A DNA stretch of 58,749 nucleotides from an uncultured Lachnospira sp. (GTDB lineage Bacteria > Bacillota > Clostridia > Lachnospirales > Lachnospiraceae). The notes beneath the pieces were generated by a model, which was not told the origin of the DNA, did no database searches, and saw only the letters and a program-made list of their open reading frames with translations. This document shows, in pieces, positions 26,969 to 36,596 of this stretch. The DNA is taken from positions 1 to 58,749 of the forward strand of contig CAMHLZ010000018.1 in NCBI GenBank assembly GCA_946186125.1, given 5' to 3'. Made by a program: the position numbers and the translations under genes. Numbering within the stretch: the stretch's first letter is position 1; the number at the start of each line of letters is the position of its first letter.

Positions 26969-28144
26969 ATGATGGATGAATATTACAGAGTATACGCATC
27001 AGTTAATTTAGATGCAATTTTTAACAATGTAAAAAATCTCAAGGCAAATACTAAACCCGGCACAAAGATGATAGCCGTAATTAAGACTGACGGTTATGGG
27101 CATGGTGCGGTACCTATTGCAAAAGTGCTTGATGATCTGGTTTGGGGGTATGCAGTGGCGACATGTGAGGAAGGACTTGTACTGCGTCAGAATGGAGTTA
27201 AAAAACCTATACTGATATTGGGTTATACACATTTTAGTAAATATGGTGATTTGATTGAACAGGATATTATGCCTGCCATATATACATATGAAGATGCCTG
27301 TGAATTATCACAATTTGCAGTAAAAAAAGGGAAAAGTGCGAAAATTCATATAAAAATTGACACAGGTATGAGCCGTATTGGTTTCCCGGCAAATGAGGAA
27401 ACAATTAATATAATTAAAGATATTTCAGAACTTCCGGGAATAGAGATAAACGGTATATTTACGCACTTCTTTGCTTCTGATGCGTCAGATAAGACTTCGG
27501 CATTAAAACAGTTTGAGATGTTTAAAAATATAACAGACATACTAAGTGCCGCAGGCATTGATATTCCTGTTAAGCATTGTTCAAACAGTGCTGCCATTAT
27601 AGATATGCCGGAAGCAAATATGGATTGTGTGCGTGCGGGTATAGCAATGTATGGAATGTATCCGTCTGATGAGGTGGATAAATCTAAAGTTGAATTATCG
27701 CCGGCAATGTCGCTGAAAAGTCATATAATTCATTTAAAGGAACTTGAAAAAGGTATAGGAGTCGGATACGGGGCAACCTATGTAACTGATAAAAAGACGA
27801 TGGTTGCAACAATTCCGGTGGGATACGGTGACGGATATAAGAGGTCATTGTCGAACAAGGGATACGTATTGATTAATGGTAGGAAGGCACCTATTATCGG
27901 CAGAGTATGCATGGATCAGTTTATGGTTGATGTATCTGATATTGAAGGAATAAAACGTGGTGATGAGGTGACATTGTTAGGAAAAGACGGCGATTATGAA
28001 ATAACTGCCGAAGAAATGTCAGAACTTGCCGGGGGAACGTTTAACTATGAAATTGTCTGTGACATAGGAAAAAGGGTTCCGAGAGTTTTTGTAAAAGATG
28101 GAAGAGTTGTAGGAACAAAGGATTATTTTACCGACAGTTATTAA
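26969..28144 (+). CDS. alr: Alanine racemase
   Basis: PLP-dependent racemase supplying D-Ala for the cell wall. The PLP lysine is K39 in MIAVIKTDGYGHG (most enzymes have KANAYGHG). Other features are HIKIDTGMSRIGF, CVRAGIAMYGMYPS, the catalytic tyrosine region IGVGYGATYVTDKKT and GRVCMDQFMVDVSD. ATG 26969 (followed by a second ATG) has AAAGGTAAGAG upstream; the in-frame ATG at 26942 has no ribosome site and lies 2 bases after the nnr stop. The 391-residue length is typical. It probably continues the rex-nnr transcript. Confidence 0.95.
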   Translation: MMDEYYRVYASVNLDAIFNNVKNLKANTKPGTKMIAVIKTDGYGHGAVPIAKVLDDLVWGYAVATCEEGLVLRQNGVKKPILILGYTHFSKYGDLIEQDIMPAIYTYEDACELSQFAVKKGKSAKIHIKIDTGMSRIGFPANEETINIIKDISELPGIEINGIFTHFFASDASDKTSALKQFEMFKNITDILSAAGIDIPVKHCSNSAAIIDMPEANMDCVRAGIAMYGMYPSDEVDKSKVELSPAMSLKSHIIHLKELEKGIGVGYGATYVTDKKTMVATIPVGYGDGYKRSLSNKGYVLINGRKAPIIGRVCMDQFMVDVSDIEGIKRGDEVTLLGKDGDYEITAEEMSELAGGTFNYEIVCDIGKRVPRVFVKDGRVVGTKDYFTDSY

Positions 28145-28211
28145 TATATGAATATACACCTGAATTCGTGGGAATAATTATACCATTAAAACGAGTTGGA
28201 GTGTGAATTCA

Positions 28212-28559
28212 GTGGTTATAAAAAGAGGAGATGTGTATTATGCTGATCTGAGACCGGTGGTAGGATCAGAACAGGGAGGAATAAGACCGGTGCTTATAAT
28301 ACAGAATGATATTGGTAACAGGCACAGCCCGACAATAATCTGTGCTGCCATAACATCCAAGATGAATAAGGCAAAGCTTCCTACACATGTGGAGCTGGAT
28401 AGCAGAAGATATGAGATGGTTAAGGATTCGGTCGTGCTGTTAGAGCAGCTTAGAACAATCGATAAAAGAAGATTAAAGGATAAAATATGTCATCTTGACA
28501 GTGAAATATTATGCAAAGTAGATAAAGCGCTAAAGATAAGCCTTGAGTTAAATACATAA
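28212..28559 (+). CDS. mazF: MazF/PemK-family endoribonuclease toxin
   Basis: A 115-residue MazF-type mRNA interferase. The characteristic sequence is [20 protein letters not shown] followed by [13 protein letters not shown], with [20 protein letters not shown] and [16 protein letters not shown] 28212 is preferred over GTG 28203 because GGAG lies 10 nt upstream and the family starts with (V/I)KRGD. In Bacillus the toxin gene is preceded by an antitoxin gene (mazE) after alr; here alr ends 67 bp upstream and no mazE-like frame fits in the gap. Confidence 0.9.
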   Translation: MVIKRGDVYYADLRPVVGSEQGGIRPVLIIQNDIGNRHSPTIICAAITSKMNKAKLPTHVELDSRRYEMVKDSVVLLEQLRTIDKRRLKDKICHLDSEILCKVDKALKISLELNT

Positions 28560-28564
28560 AATAT

Positions 28565-28593
28565 TTGACTAAATGAGCATAAAAAGGTATAAT
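28565..28593 (+). promoter_or_regulatory. Promoter for the CNNM/CorC-type gene
   Basis: TTGACT (28565-28570), a 17-bp spacer and TATAAT (28588-28593), 41 bp upstream of the start codon. Confidence 0.78.
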
Positions 28594-28634
28594 TTTGTAT
28601 GATACTGACTATTTGATGAAAAGGAGATAATTCA

Positions 28635-29993
28635 ATGGAAGATGGCGGGAGTCCCTTATTAAGGATATTGTTATTTTTTATTATCATTATGATAAATGCC
28701 GTTATGTACGGATTTAGTGCCGCGGTCCAGAATATTAATCAGGGAAAAGTTCAAAAAAAAGCAGATGATGGTTCTGAGGATTCGAAGAAAATTATATCTA
28801 TTATTGATAATCCATATAAGTTTGTGAATACTGTTCAGGTTACATCAACTTTGCTTGCAATGCTTACGGGAGTAGTTGAACTGAATATAGTTATGGAAGT
28901 GCTGAGACGTTACTCTGAGAGAATTGTCGGTAGTGAGATTCATAGTATAATTGCACTTGCGATTCTTTATATTATCGGTGCAATATTTATTATCGTTATA
29001 ATTTTGACACCGGGTGTTTTCCTACCAAAGAGAATTGGTGCAAAAAAGGCTGAAAAATGGGCATATGCATTGATAAACATTGTATCATGTATCATGGTTC
29101 TGATGACCCCCATAACTGTACTTACGTCGGCTTTAACGGCATTAGTGCTCAGAATCATTGGAATTGACCCGAATGAAGATGATGATAATGTAACAGAAGA
29201 AGATATTGTTTTTGTTGTTAACGAGGGTCATGAGCAGGGAGTGCTTCTTGCAAGTGAAGCTGCAATGATTAATAATATTGTTGAGTTTGGAGATAAAGAA
29301 GCAAAGGATATTATGACACACAGAAAGCATCTGGTAGCGGTGAATGGAAATATGACACTTAATCAGGTTATGCGTTTTATTCTGGGCGAAAACAAGTCGC
29401 GATTTCCGGTGTTTATTGATGATATTGATAATATTGTAGGAGTATTGCATTTGAAAGATGCGGCTAAGGCTTATGAAAAACCTCATAATAAGAATAAGAA
29501 GCTAAAGGATATTCCTAATCTTTACAGAAAAACATTATTTATACCAGAGACAAAAAAAATAAACATTCTTTTCAGAAATATGCAGTCAGAAAAGATACAT
29601 ATGGTAGTTGTGCTTGATGAATATGGACAAACATCGGGAATTGTGGCAATGGAGGATATACTTGAAGAAATTGTCGGCAATATTCTTGACGAGTATGATG
29701 AGGATGATAATAATATCATAAAACAGATTGATGGAAGTTTACTTGTCAAAGGCATTACGCCACTTGATGATTTGGAAAAGGAACTTGGCATAAAATATGA
29801 TGAAGATGATTATGATACTATCAATGGTTTTTTGATAACAAAACTTGAGAGAATACCGGCAGATGATGAGAGAACGGAGATTACTTCAGGCGACTACAAA
29901 TATAAGATACTCGGTGTTGAGAATAAGATGATATCGCTTGTCCAGATACATAAAGTAGAAAAAAAAGAAGAATTAGAAGAAAAGGAGAATTAA
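28635..29993 (+). CDS. CNNM/CorC-type (HlyC/TlyC) membrane protein with CBS domains
   Basis: A 452-residue membrane protein with an N-terminal DUF21 (CNNM) transmembrane domain (about residues 1-190, four hydrophobic segments, for example [16 protein letters not shown] and [19 protein letters not shown]). A CBS pair follows (about 210-340; [51 protein letters not shown]), then a CorC_HlyC domain at the C-terminus ([19 protein letters not shown]). Relatives transport or regulate Mg2+ efflux. It starts from its own promoter, and the yebC ribosome site lies in its last codons. Confidence 0.9.
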   Translation: MEDGGSPLLRILLFFIIIMINAVMYGFSAAVQNINQGKVQKKADDGSEDSKKIISIIDNPYKFVNTVQVTSTLLAMLTGVVELNIVMEVLRRYSERIVGSEIHSIIALAILYIIGAIFIIVIILTPGVFLPKRIGAKKAEKWAYALINIVSCIMVLMTPITVLTSALTALVLRIIGIDPNEDDDNVTEEDIVFVVNEGHEQGVLLASEAAMINNIVEFGDKEAKDIMTHRKHLVAVNGNMTLNQVMRFILGENKSRFPVFIDDIDNIVGVLHLKDAAKAYEKPHNKNKKLKDIPNLYRKTLFIPETKKINILFRNMQSEKIHMVVVLDEYGQTSGIVAMEDILEEIVGNILDEYDEDDNNIIKQIDGSLLVKGITPLDDLEKELGIKYDEDDYDTINGFLITKLERIPADDERTEITSGDYKYKILGVENKMISLVQIHKVEKKEELEEKEN

Positions 29994-29994
29994 A

Positions 29995-30723
29995 ATGTCA
30001 GGACATTCAAAGTTTGCAAATATTAAACATAAAAAGGAGAAAAACGATGCTGCAAAGGGTAAGATCTTTACTATTATAGGAAGAGAAATTGCAGTTGCAG
30101 TAAAAGAGGGCGGAGCTGATCCGGCCAACAACAGCAAATTAAGAGATGTAATTGCAAAAGCAAAAGCTAATAATATGCCTAATGATACTATTGAAAGAGG
30201 TATTAAAAAAGCAGCAGGGGATGCAAATTCTGTTAATTATGTTACAGTTACATATGAAGGATATGGTCCTAATGGAAGTGCTATAATCGTTGATGCTTTA
30301 ACGGATAATAAGAACAGGACAGCTGCAAATGTAAGAAATGCATTTACAAAGGGTGGCGGTAATGTTGGTGCACAGGGCTGTGTATCGTACATGTTTGATA
30401 AGAAAGGCCAGATTATTGTTGCAAAAGAAGAATATGAGACAGATGCAGATGAGTTTATGATGCTTGCCCTGGATTCAGGTGCAGAAGATTTTTCAGAAGA
30501 AGAAGACAGCTACGAGATTACTACTACACCGGAAGATTTCAGCACAGTAAGAGAAGCTTTAGAAAAAGAAAATATTCCTATGGCGTCAGCAGAGGTAACA
30601 ATGATTCCACAGAATTATGTTACACTGACAGATGAAGAAGATATTAAGAAAATAAATAGAATCCTTGATTTGCTTGATGAGGATGATGATGTACAGGCTG
30701 TATATCATAACTGGGATGAATAA
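29995..30723 (+). CDS. YebC/PmpR family transcription/translation regulator
   Basis: A 242-residue YebC-family protein, full length. It starts with [22 protein letters not shown], followed by [36 protein letters not shown] and [20 protein letters not shown]. Members regulate transcription or, as shown for some YebC-type proteins, help ribosomes through proline-rich stretches. ATG 29995 lies one base after the preceding stop codon, with AAAAGGAG upstream inside the preceding gene. Confidence 0.94.
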   Translation: MSGHSKFANIKHKKEKNDAAKGKIFTIIGREIAVAVKEGGADPANNSKLRDVIAKAKANNMPNDTIERGIKKAAGDANSVNYVTVTYEGYGPNGSAIIVDALTDNKNRTAANVRNAFTKGGGNVGAQGCVSYMFDKKGQIIVAKEEYETDADEFMMLALDSGAEDFSEEEDSYEITTTPEDFSTVREALEKENIPMASAEVTMIPQNYVTLTDEEDIKKINRILDLLDEDDDVQAVYHNWDE

Positions 30724-30737
30724 AAGGAGATGTGTGG

Positions 30738-32072
30738 ATGAGATTTGAAGAACAGTTAAAAGAGTATTCTGCAGATAAAAAGCAGATATGTATAGATAAT
30801 GATACCATATCAGATGAATTGTTTAAGGAATATGGCGTAAATAGAGGACTTCGTGACATAAATGGTAAGGGTGTCCTGACCGGTCTGACAAATATTTCTA
30901 AAATTGTATCATTTAAGACTGCAGATGGTAAAAGTGTTCCATGTGATGGTGAATTGTGGTACAGGGGATATCCTATTCAGCATATTGTTGAAAGTGCAAA
31001 TGGTGACTGTTTTGGATTTGAAAAAACAGCATATCTTTTATTGTTTGGGGATATTCCAAGTGATGAAGAACTTGAAGAGTTTAAAAAGATAATTGGAAAA
31101 TGCAGGAAACTTCCAACAAATTTTACAAGAGATGTAATTATGAAAGCACCAAGTAAGGATATTATGAATTCTATGACACGTAGTATCCTAACACTTGCTT
31201 CTTATGATAATCTTACGAATAATAATGATATAGAAAACTGTATAAGACAATGTATACAGCTTATAAGTACATTTCCTATGCTGGCTGTGTATGGTTATCA
31301 TGCGTATAATCATTATGAGAATGATGACAGTATGTATATACACAGACCAAATCCTAAATTATCAACAGCAGAGAATATTTTGTTGATGCTCAGACCTGAT
31401 AAAAAATATACTGAAACAGAGGCAAAGGTTCTTGATGTGGCTCTTATGCTTCATATGGAGCACGGTGGTGGAAATAACTCGACATTTACGACAAGAGTTG
31501 TAACGTCTTCAGGGTCGGATACATATTCGGCAATATCTGCAGCTATGTCGTCTCTGAAGGGACCAAAGCATGGTGGTGCCAATATTAAGGTAATGCAAAT
31601 GATTCATGATATAAAAGAACATGTTTCTGACTGGGATAATGAGAAAGAGTTAAAAGATTACCTTTCAAAGATTATAGATGGTGAAGCTTTTGACAAAAAA
31701 GGATTGATATATGGTATGGGTCATGCCGTATATTCGCTTTCAGATCCTAGAGAAGTGATATTTAAGTCATTTGTTGAAGAGCTTTCTGCTGAAAAAGGAA
31801 GAGAAAAGGATATGCAATTATTCAAGAACATAGAAAAGTTTGCTCCTGAACTGATTGCTGAAAAGAGACATATTTTCAAAGGTGTAAGTCCTAATGTGGA
31901 CTTTTACAGTGGACTTGTGTATGATATGCTTGGAATTCCGATGGAATTATATACACCATTGTTTGCAATAGCGAGAATAGTGGGATGGAGTTCTCACAGA
32001 ATAGAAGAACTTGTAGGTATGAGTAAGATTATAAGACCGGCATATATGAGTGTCATGAAAAAGAAAATATAA
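30738..32072 (+). CDS. gltA: Citrate synthase
   Basis: Condenses acetyl-CoA and oxaloacetate. It is 444 residues from ATG 30738, which has AAAGGAGA 7-8 nt upstream (an in-frame GTG at 30732 is too close to that site). Active-site regions are LMLHMEHGGGNNSTF, the GPKHGGAN loop, YGMGHAVYSLSDPRE (catalytic His) and NVDFYSGLVYDMLGIP (catalytic Asp). With icd upstream it provides two steps of the oxidative branch to 2-oxoglutarate. It is followed directly by a terminator. Confidence 0.94.
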   Translation: MRFEEQLKEYSADKKQICIDNDTISDELFKEYGVNRGLRDINGKGVLTGLTNISKIVSFKTADGKSVPCDGELWYRGYPIQHIVESANGDCFGFEKTAYLLLFGDIPSDEELEEFKKIIGKCRKLPTNFTRDVIMKAPSKDIMNSMTRSILTLASYDNLTNNNDIENCIRQCIQLISTFPMLAVYGYHAYNHYENDDSMYIHRPNPKLSTAENILLMLRPDKKYTETEAKVLDVALMLHMEHGGGNNSTFTTRVVTSSGSDTYSAISAAMSSLKGPKHGGANIKVMQMIHDIKEHVSDWDNEKELKDYLSKIIDGEAFDKKGLIYGMGHAVYSLSDPREVIFKSFVEELSAEKGREKDMQLFKNIEKFAPELIAEKRHIFKGVSPNVDFYSGLVYDMLGIPMELYTPLFAIARIVGWSSHRIEELVGMSKIIRPAYMSVMKKKI

Positions 32073-32077
32073 TTAAG

Positions 32078-32117
32078 AAAGATTGTCAGATTTATATCTG
32101 GCAATCTTTTCGTTTTA
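32078..32117 (+). terminator. Intrinsic terminator after citrate synthase
   Basis: AAAGATTGTCAGAT (32078-32091) pairs with ATCTGGCAATCTTT (32096-32109), with one G-U pair and a TTTA loop, followed by TCGTTTTAT. Confidence 0.85.
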
Positions 32118-32175
32118 TATAAATACAAGTATAATGATTTTAATGAAAAACAATATAATAACACAATAAAAAGAC

Positions 32176-32204
32176 TTGAAATGGTTAATTTAATGATGTA
32201 TAAT
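32176..32204 (+). promoter_or_regulatory. Promoter of the secreted cysteine protease gene
   Basis: TTGAAA (32176-32181), a 17-bp spacer and TATAAT (32199-32204). A second TATAAT at about 32131 has no good -35. Confidence 0.7.
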
Positions 32205-32240
32205 CCGTGATTGTGTCAAAAAATAATAAAAGGAGTGACT

Positions 32241-34859
32241 TTGTTTTTAATGAAAAATTATTTCAAGATTACAAAAAGGATTTGCTTGTTTGTATTATCA
32301 GTGGCTATAGTGTTATCAACACTTAGCAGCGAAATCAGTGTTTCGGATGCAAGCGAGAGGGAGGAATCTAATGTATTTGAGAAAGAATTTTCAAGGTATG
32401 TAACAGGTGGAGAAGAAATGGAGAATTTTGTAGAAACTGATGTTGACGCAATATCTCCGGAAGAATTTGATGAAATAGTTGAGCAGGATACGGGGGATAA
32501 CATAAAGAACGATGTGTATCCGTCATCTGTTGATCTTAGTAAATCGAAATATTTTCCACCGGTAGACAGTCAGAAGTCTATAGGTGCATGTGTAAGCTGG
32601 GCAGATATTTATTATGCTTTTACATTTGCTAATTGTAAAGCAAAAAATGTTGAAGCAAAAGGCAAGAATATTATGTCACCCGCATTTATCTACAATCAGA
32701 CTAAGGATGAAGTAGGAACACATTGCCCGAATGAGTGTAAAATTTTGCTGACAGAAGGAGTTCCTTCTAGGCAATCGGCAGATTTTGAAAGCTATTATCA
32801 TGAGGAATTATGTAAATCATGGTTTCCTTCTGAAGATATATGGCGTGAGGCAGGTCAGAACAGAATGACGTCATATACATGTTTCGATGACAAATATACT
32901 ATAACATCTCCAAAGGATGAAGACTTGAATAATATAAAAGGATATTTGAATAGTGAAATGCTTGTAACGTATACAACGGATTTTGCAGGATGGGTTTACA
33001 AGGAGATACCGTCTGATTCGGTTCATGCCGGAGAAAGCATTGTGCCTTATGATATAGGCGGAGACGGTTATCACAGAATGACAATTGTCGGATATGATGA
33101 TAACATCTTTTTTGACATTAATGGAGATGGCAAGATTCAGGAGCCTGAAAAAGGAGCATTTAAGGTAGTTAACTCATGGGGAGAAAATTATCAGGATAAA
33201 GGATTTTGCTGGGTTTCGTATGATGCAGTTAATGAGAATTCACAGGTACCCGGATTAGAAATTACGAATAGAAAAGGCATTTTTGGTGACTACTATGTAT
33301 TCTTTGTTAAAGAAGGTGGGGAGAAACCTTCAGGTACGGAGATGGTTATGACGTTGAATACTGCTTCAAGAAATGAAATGAAGATAAGTATACAGGCAAT
33401 AAACGCAGCGGGTGAGGAAAAATCAGAGTATGTGAGTGCGTCCAGTGTTAATAATAATTTTAATTGTGCAATGGATGGTGCGGACTATGCAACAGATGGA
33501 ACAATTTTATATGATTTGAATAACATAGTTCCGGATATAACAAAAGATACCGTTGCAGATTATGAGTGGTATGTGACTGTAAGTGATAATTCAAGAAATA
33601 ATAGTTCTGTTATTCTTAAAGATGCACGAATCAAGATCGACGGAAATGTATATGCAGCACTTGACAGTTTTGCAAATGAAGTTAACGGAAACAGTGAAAG
33701 ATATAAGCTGGTTCCTGTAACAGATAATACTACAACTGTTTATTACAAAAATGATGCATGGCAGAATGCCAATATACATTTTTGTGTAAATGGTAAATCA
33801 TGGACAAAAGCGCCGGGAATTAAAATGGAAAAATCAGATTTGGATGGTTATAGCTGGAAATACAAGATTAACATGTTTGATGAATCCGGAGTGAGTGTAT
33901 GTTTTAATAATGGCAGCATGTGGGATAGCAGAAACGGAAAAAATTATAATCTTGGTGTAGGAAGATATGCTGTATTAAACGGTAAAATAGTTAATCTGGA
34001 TGAGGTTAATTTAAAAGCTGTTTTATCTTCTGATGAGAAAACAGGAGGAATTAATACAGCATCAGTTTTTAGAACAAGTGTTGAAACGGGCACACCGGTG
34101 ACATATACTTATTATGCATATTCATTTGGTACTGATAAATATAGTGGATATGTTAAAGAGAATACGACAGAAAATTCATTTGTATTTACACCTGATTCTG
34201 TTGGAGAATATACAATTGAAGTTGAGGTTAAGGATTCATTAGGAAATGTTGCAACAGATAAAATTGAAAAATATGTTGTGGAAGGTTCTAAAATTGATAA
34301 CTTTAATGTAAGTATACCTTCACCGCAGTATAAGGGTAAGTCGGTCACACTTTCAGCTGATTTAAAAAATATTAAGATTACAGGCTGGAGTTATAAGTAT
34401 TTCACTATAAGTGACGGAACGAGAAGTACAGTGCTGGCGGCGTCGTTAAATGGAAATCATATGTCAGCTGTATGGACACCGGAGAAACCGGGTACTTACA
34501 CAATAACTGCAAATTATAGGACATTTGGCGAAGAGGATATTGTATCTTCTGAAATTGAGTATACTATTCTAAATGAGAAAGTATCAGTTATTTATTATAA
34601 TAATGATTCATGGTCGGAAGCGTTTATTCATTATAAGGTAGATAATGGATCATGGACAGGTGTTCCGGGTGTTAAAATGTCAGATAGTGACAGAGATGGA
34701 TATAAGTGGATGTATGTTATACCTGTAGGTGACAGTAATGGAGTAACAGTTTGCTTTAATGACGGAAATAATAACTGGGATAGCCGTAATTGTGCAAATT
34801 ATTATATTCCGGCAGGAATTTATGGCGTAAAAAATGGCAGTATAGGTAAAATAGATTAA
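32241..34859 (+). CDS. Secreted papain-like (C1) cysteine protease with two CBM25/26-like starch-binding modules
   Basis: Exported by a Sec signal peptide (KRICLFVLSVAIVLSTLSSE). After an acidic ~70-residue prodomain-like stretch comes a C1 peptidase domain with the catalytic triad C117 (SIGACVSWA), H278 (GYHRMTIVGYDD) and N311 (VVNSWGENY). From about residue 490 a CBM25/26-like module starts with TTVYYKNDAWQNANIHFCV and ends near NGSMWDSRNGKNYNLGVG. Two Ig/Y_Y_Y-like modules follow, then a second CBM25/26-like module at the C-terminus (ISVIYYNNDSWSEA-type start, VCFNDGNNNWDSRN end). Total length is about 872 residues. TTG 32241 follows AGGAG by 5 nt; ATG 32250 is the alternative. It is monocistronic, between its own promoter and terminator. 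Confidence 0.82.
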   Translation: MFLMKNYFKITKRICLFVLSVAIVLSTLSSEISVSDASEREESNVFEKEFSRYVTGGEEMENFVETDVDAISPEEFDEIVEQDTGDNIKNDVYPSSVDLSKSKYFPPVDSQKSIGACVSWADIYYAFTFANCKAKNVEAKGKNIMSPAFIYNQTKDEVGTHCPNECKILLTEGVPSRQSADFESYYHEELCKSWFPSEDIWREAGQNRMTSYTCFDDKYTITSPKDEDLNNIKGYLNSEMLVTYTTDFAGWVYKEIPSDSVHAGESIVPYDIGGDGYHRMTIVGYDDNIFFDINGDGKIQEPEKGAFKVVNSWGENYQDKGFCWVSYDAVNENSQVPGLEITNRKGIFGDYYVFFVKEGGEKPSGTEMVMTLNTASRNEMKISIQAINAAGEEKSEYVSASSVNNNFNCAMDGADYATDGTILYDLNNIVPDITKDTVADYEWYVTVSDNSRNNSSVILKDARIKIDGNVYAALDSFANEVNGNSERYKLVPVTDNTTTVYYKNDAWQNANIHFCVNGKSWTKAPGIKMEKSDLDGYSWKYKINMFDESGVSVCFNNGSMWDSRNGKNYNLGVGRYAVLNGKIVNLDEVNLKAVLSSDEKTGGINTASVFRTSVETGTPVTYTYYAYSFGTDKYSGYVKENTTENSFVFTPDSVGEYTIEVEVKDSLGNVATDKIEKYVVEGSKIDNFNVSIPSPQYKGKSVTLSADLKNIKITGWSYKYFTISDGTRSTVLAASLNGNHMSAVWTPEKPGTYTITANYRTFGEEDIVSSEIEYTILNEKVSVIYYNNDSWSEAFIHYKVDNGSWTGVPGVKMSDSDRDGYKWMYVIPVGDSNGVTVCFNDGNNNWDSRNCANYYIPAGIYGVKNGSIGKID

Positions 34860-34868
34860 TATATGTCT

Positions 34869-34917
34869 AAGTGGATATCACAGGCTGATTGTCAGGGTGG
34901 TATCCACTTCTTTTTAT
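34869..34917 (+). terminator. Intrinsic terminator after the cysteine protease
   Basis: AAGTGGATA (34869-34877) pairs with TATCCACTT (34901-34909) and is followed by CTTTTTAT. Confidence 0.85.
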
Positions 34918-35251
34918 AAAAAGGTATTGACTTTTTATGGAATATAATTTAATATTTTTTTTATTACAAAAGAAATTCAAATAATGGCATGAAATAAGGT
35001 CGGTCAAATATCTATTATAAATTCAGTGGACAGAAAAATCCTGTTGAATACACATGAAAAATGGAATAAAAGGTTGTGGGTGGTTTAGTACTTTTTGCTG
35101 AAAAAGAATATTTTATGTATAATACTACTAAAAGGGAAATCAAAAAAGCAATTTAATTATTGAAAATGCTAAATCAACATGCTGAAATTATACTATCAAA
35201 ATATGAGAATCCGGATTAATTATATCTTATGTGGGAAAGAAGAGTGTGATA
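34918..35251 (+). promoter_or_regulatory. Leader/promoter region of the type VII secretion operon
   Basis: This A/T-rich stretch of about 330 bases holds no gene. The best promoter is TTGCTG (35095-35100), a 17-bp spacer and TATAAT (35118-35123), which gives a leader of about 120 nt before 35252. A second candidate is TTGACT near 34927 with TAATAT 17 bp later. A 16-base string, TATTGAAAATGCTAAA (35158-35173), recurs at 58109-58124 in the promoter of the last gene of the window. Confidence 0.5.
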
Positions 35252-35807
35252 ATGGCAAAAATCAAGGCTAAGAAAAAAGATAACCGCTTATCCGTGAAGG
35301 TAAAACTTCAAATGGGTGAAAAACTGGATGATAGAGGATTAGAGCAGTTTTCTGTTATATCTATAAGAGGATTATTAAAGCTGGAGAAAATTTTCTTATT
35401 ATGGAACAGTTTGCTGATTTATTTCAAAGAATGATGGCATGCAGCTGGATATAAATTATTTGGTGACAGATTTAGAAAATATATACATAAACGAGCAGAC
35501 AAAGGAGCTTCAATTTATATATTTTCCAATATTTGATGCTAATGAAACTGATTTTATCAAAGTTATGTACGATATTATCTATCTGGTCGGCCCTATTAAG
35601 AATTATGTAGTGAACGATAACAGTGCAGTAAGCAGAAGTCATGCAGACATTATAAAGAGGGACAACAGATATTACGTAATGGACTTGAATTCTACAAACA
35701 AGACATATTTAAACGGTGTTACTCTTGCTAAAAAAGAAGAAACAGAATTGAAAGATGGTGACGTAATTAAGTTAGCAAACGAGGAATTTGTTTTCAGCAT
35801 TGATTGA
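35252..35807 (+). pseudogene. Decayed DUF6382/FHA-domain protein at the head of the T7SS operon
   Basis: Pieces of one protein lie in all three forward frames. Frame A, from ATG 35252, encodes a DUF6382-like start (MAKIKAKKKDNRLSVKVKL and FSVISIRGLLK) but runs off into unrelated sequence and stops at 35434. Frame B (35401-35454) gives MEQFADLFQRMMACSW. Frame C (about 35445-35807) gives INYLVTDLENIYINEQTKEL, then an FHA core DNSAVSRSHADIIKR with MDLNSTNKTYLNGV. Segments between them are shortened and the FHA Gly-Arg is VGP. I infer two or more frameshifts plus internal deletions. The 122-codon frame from ATG 35439 could still be translated as a small FHA protein, but its ribosome site is poor. 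The DUF6382 match is from memory of the family. Confidence 0.6.
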
Positions 35808-35822
35808 TAAGGGGTGATGTAT

Positions 35823-36584
35823 ATGCATTTTGTTGCTATAGCACAGTCAGATAAAGGAAATGTAAAAAAGACTAATCAGGACAGCGTACTTGTAAAGCAT
35901 GTACGATGGAAAGATAAAGAAATCGTTTTAGCTGTTATATGTGACGGTATGGGAGGACTGTCAAAGGGTGAGCTCGCAAGTGCTACTGTTATAAGAAAAT
36001 TTGCAGAATGGTTTGATAATGAGATGACTAAAGAATTAAGCAATATTTGCATGTCGGTTATAGGTGAAAAATGGAGCCTTATGCTTAAGGAATTAAATGC
36101 AAGGATTTCTGAATACGGTCAGAAGAATCACGAAAGTCTTGGAACTACTTTTACCGGACTGCTGATAATAGATAATGAATATCTGATAGTTCATGTTGGG
36201 GATACAAGAGCATATTTCATAGACAGAAACTTAAATCAACTTACAAAAGATCATACATTTATTGCAAGAGAACTTGAGCGGGGGACTATAACACAGAGTC
36301 AGGCTAAAAATGATAAGAGGAGGAATATGTTGTTACAATGTGTAGGCGCATCCGAGAAAGTAAAACCGGATGTGATGACAGGAAGATGCAAACCGGGGGT
36401 ATATATGTTATGCTCTGACGGATTCCGGCATCAGATAAGTGACAGGGAAATACATTATGCATTTAATCCGGAAAAGTTAAAAAATAAGAATGTAATGAAT
36501 ACAAATGCAGGATATCTTATTGATTTGAATAAGAAGAACAATGAAAAAGATAACATATCGGTTGTTGTAATTAAAGCATATTAA
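35823..36584 (+). CDS. PP2C-family serine/threonine phosphatase
   Basis: A 253-residue soluble PPM/PP2C phosphatase. Metal-binding and core motifs are present: KTNQDSV, VICDGMGGLSKGELAS, VHVGDTRAYFIDR, MLCSDGFRHQIS and EKDNISVVVIK. ATG 35823 is chosen because AAGGGG lies 8 nt upstream; ATG 35817 and GTG 35814 are too close. It is immediately followed by a Ser/Thr kinase gene (12 bases), the usual partner that it would counteract, and lies in the operon with several FHA (phosphothreonine-binding) proteins. Confidence 0.92.
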   Translation: MHFVAIAQSDKGNVKKTNQDSVLVKHVRWKDKEIVLAVICDGMGGLSKGELASATVIRKFAEWFDNEMTKELSNICMSVIGEKWSLMLKELNARISEYGQKNHESLGTTFTGLLIIDNEYLIVHVGDTRAYFIDRNLNQLTKDHTFIARELERGTITQSQAKNDKRRNMLLQCVGASEKVKPDVMTGRCKPGVYMLCSDGFRHQISDREIHYAFNPEKLKNKNVMNTNAGYLIDLNKKNNEKDNISVVVIKAY

Positions 36585-36596
36585 AGGGGAATGGAT

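Noticed and set aside
35231-35434. Independent 67-codon gene
   Set aside because: Its first part continues, by homology to the family, in other frames downstream, so it is treated as a fragment of a broken FHA gene.
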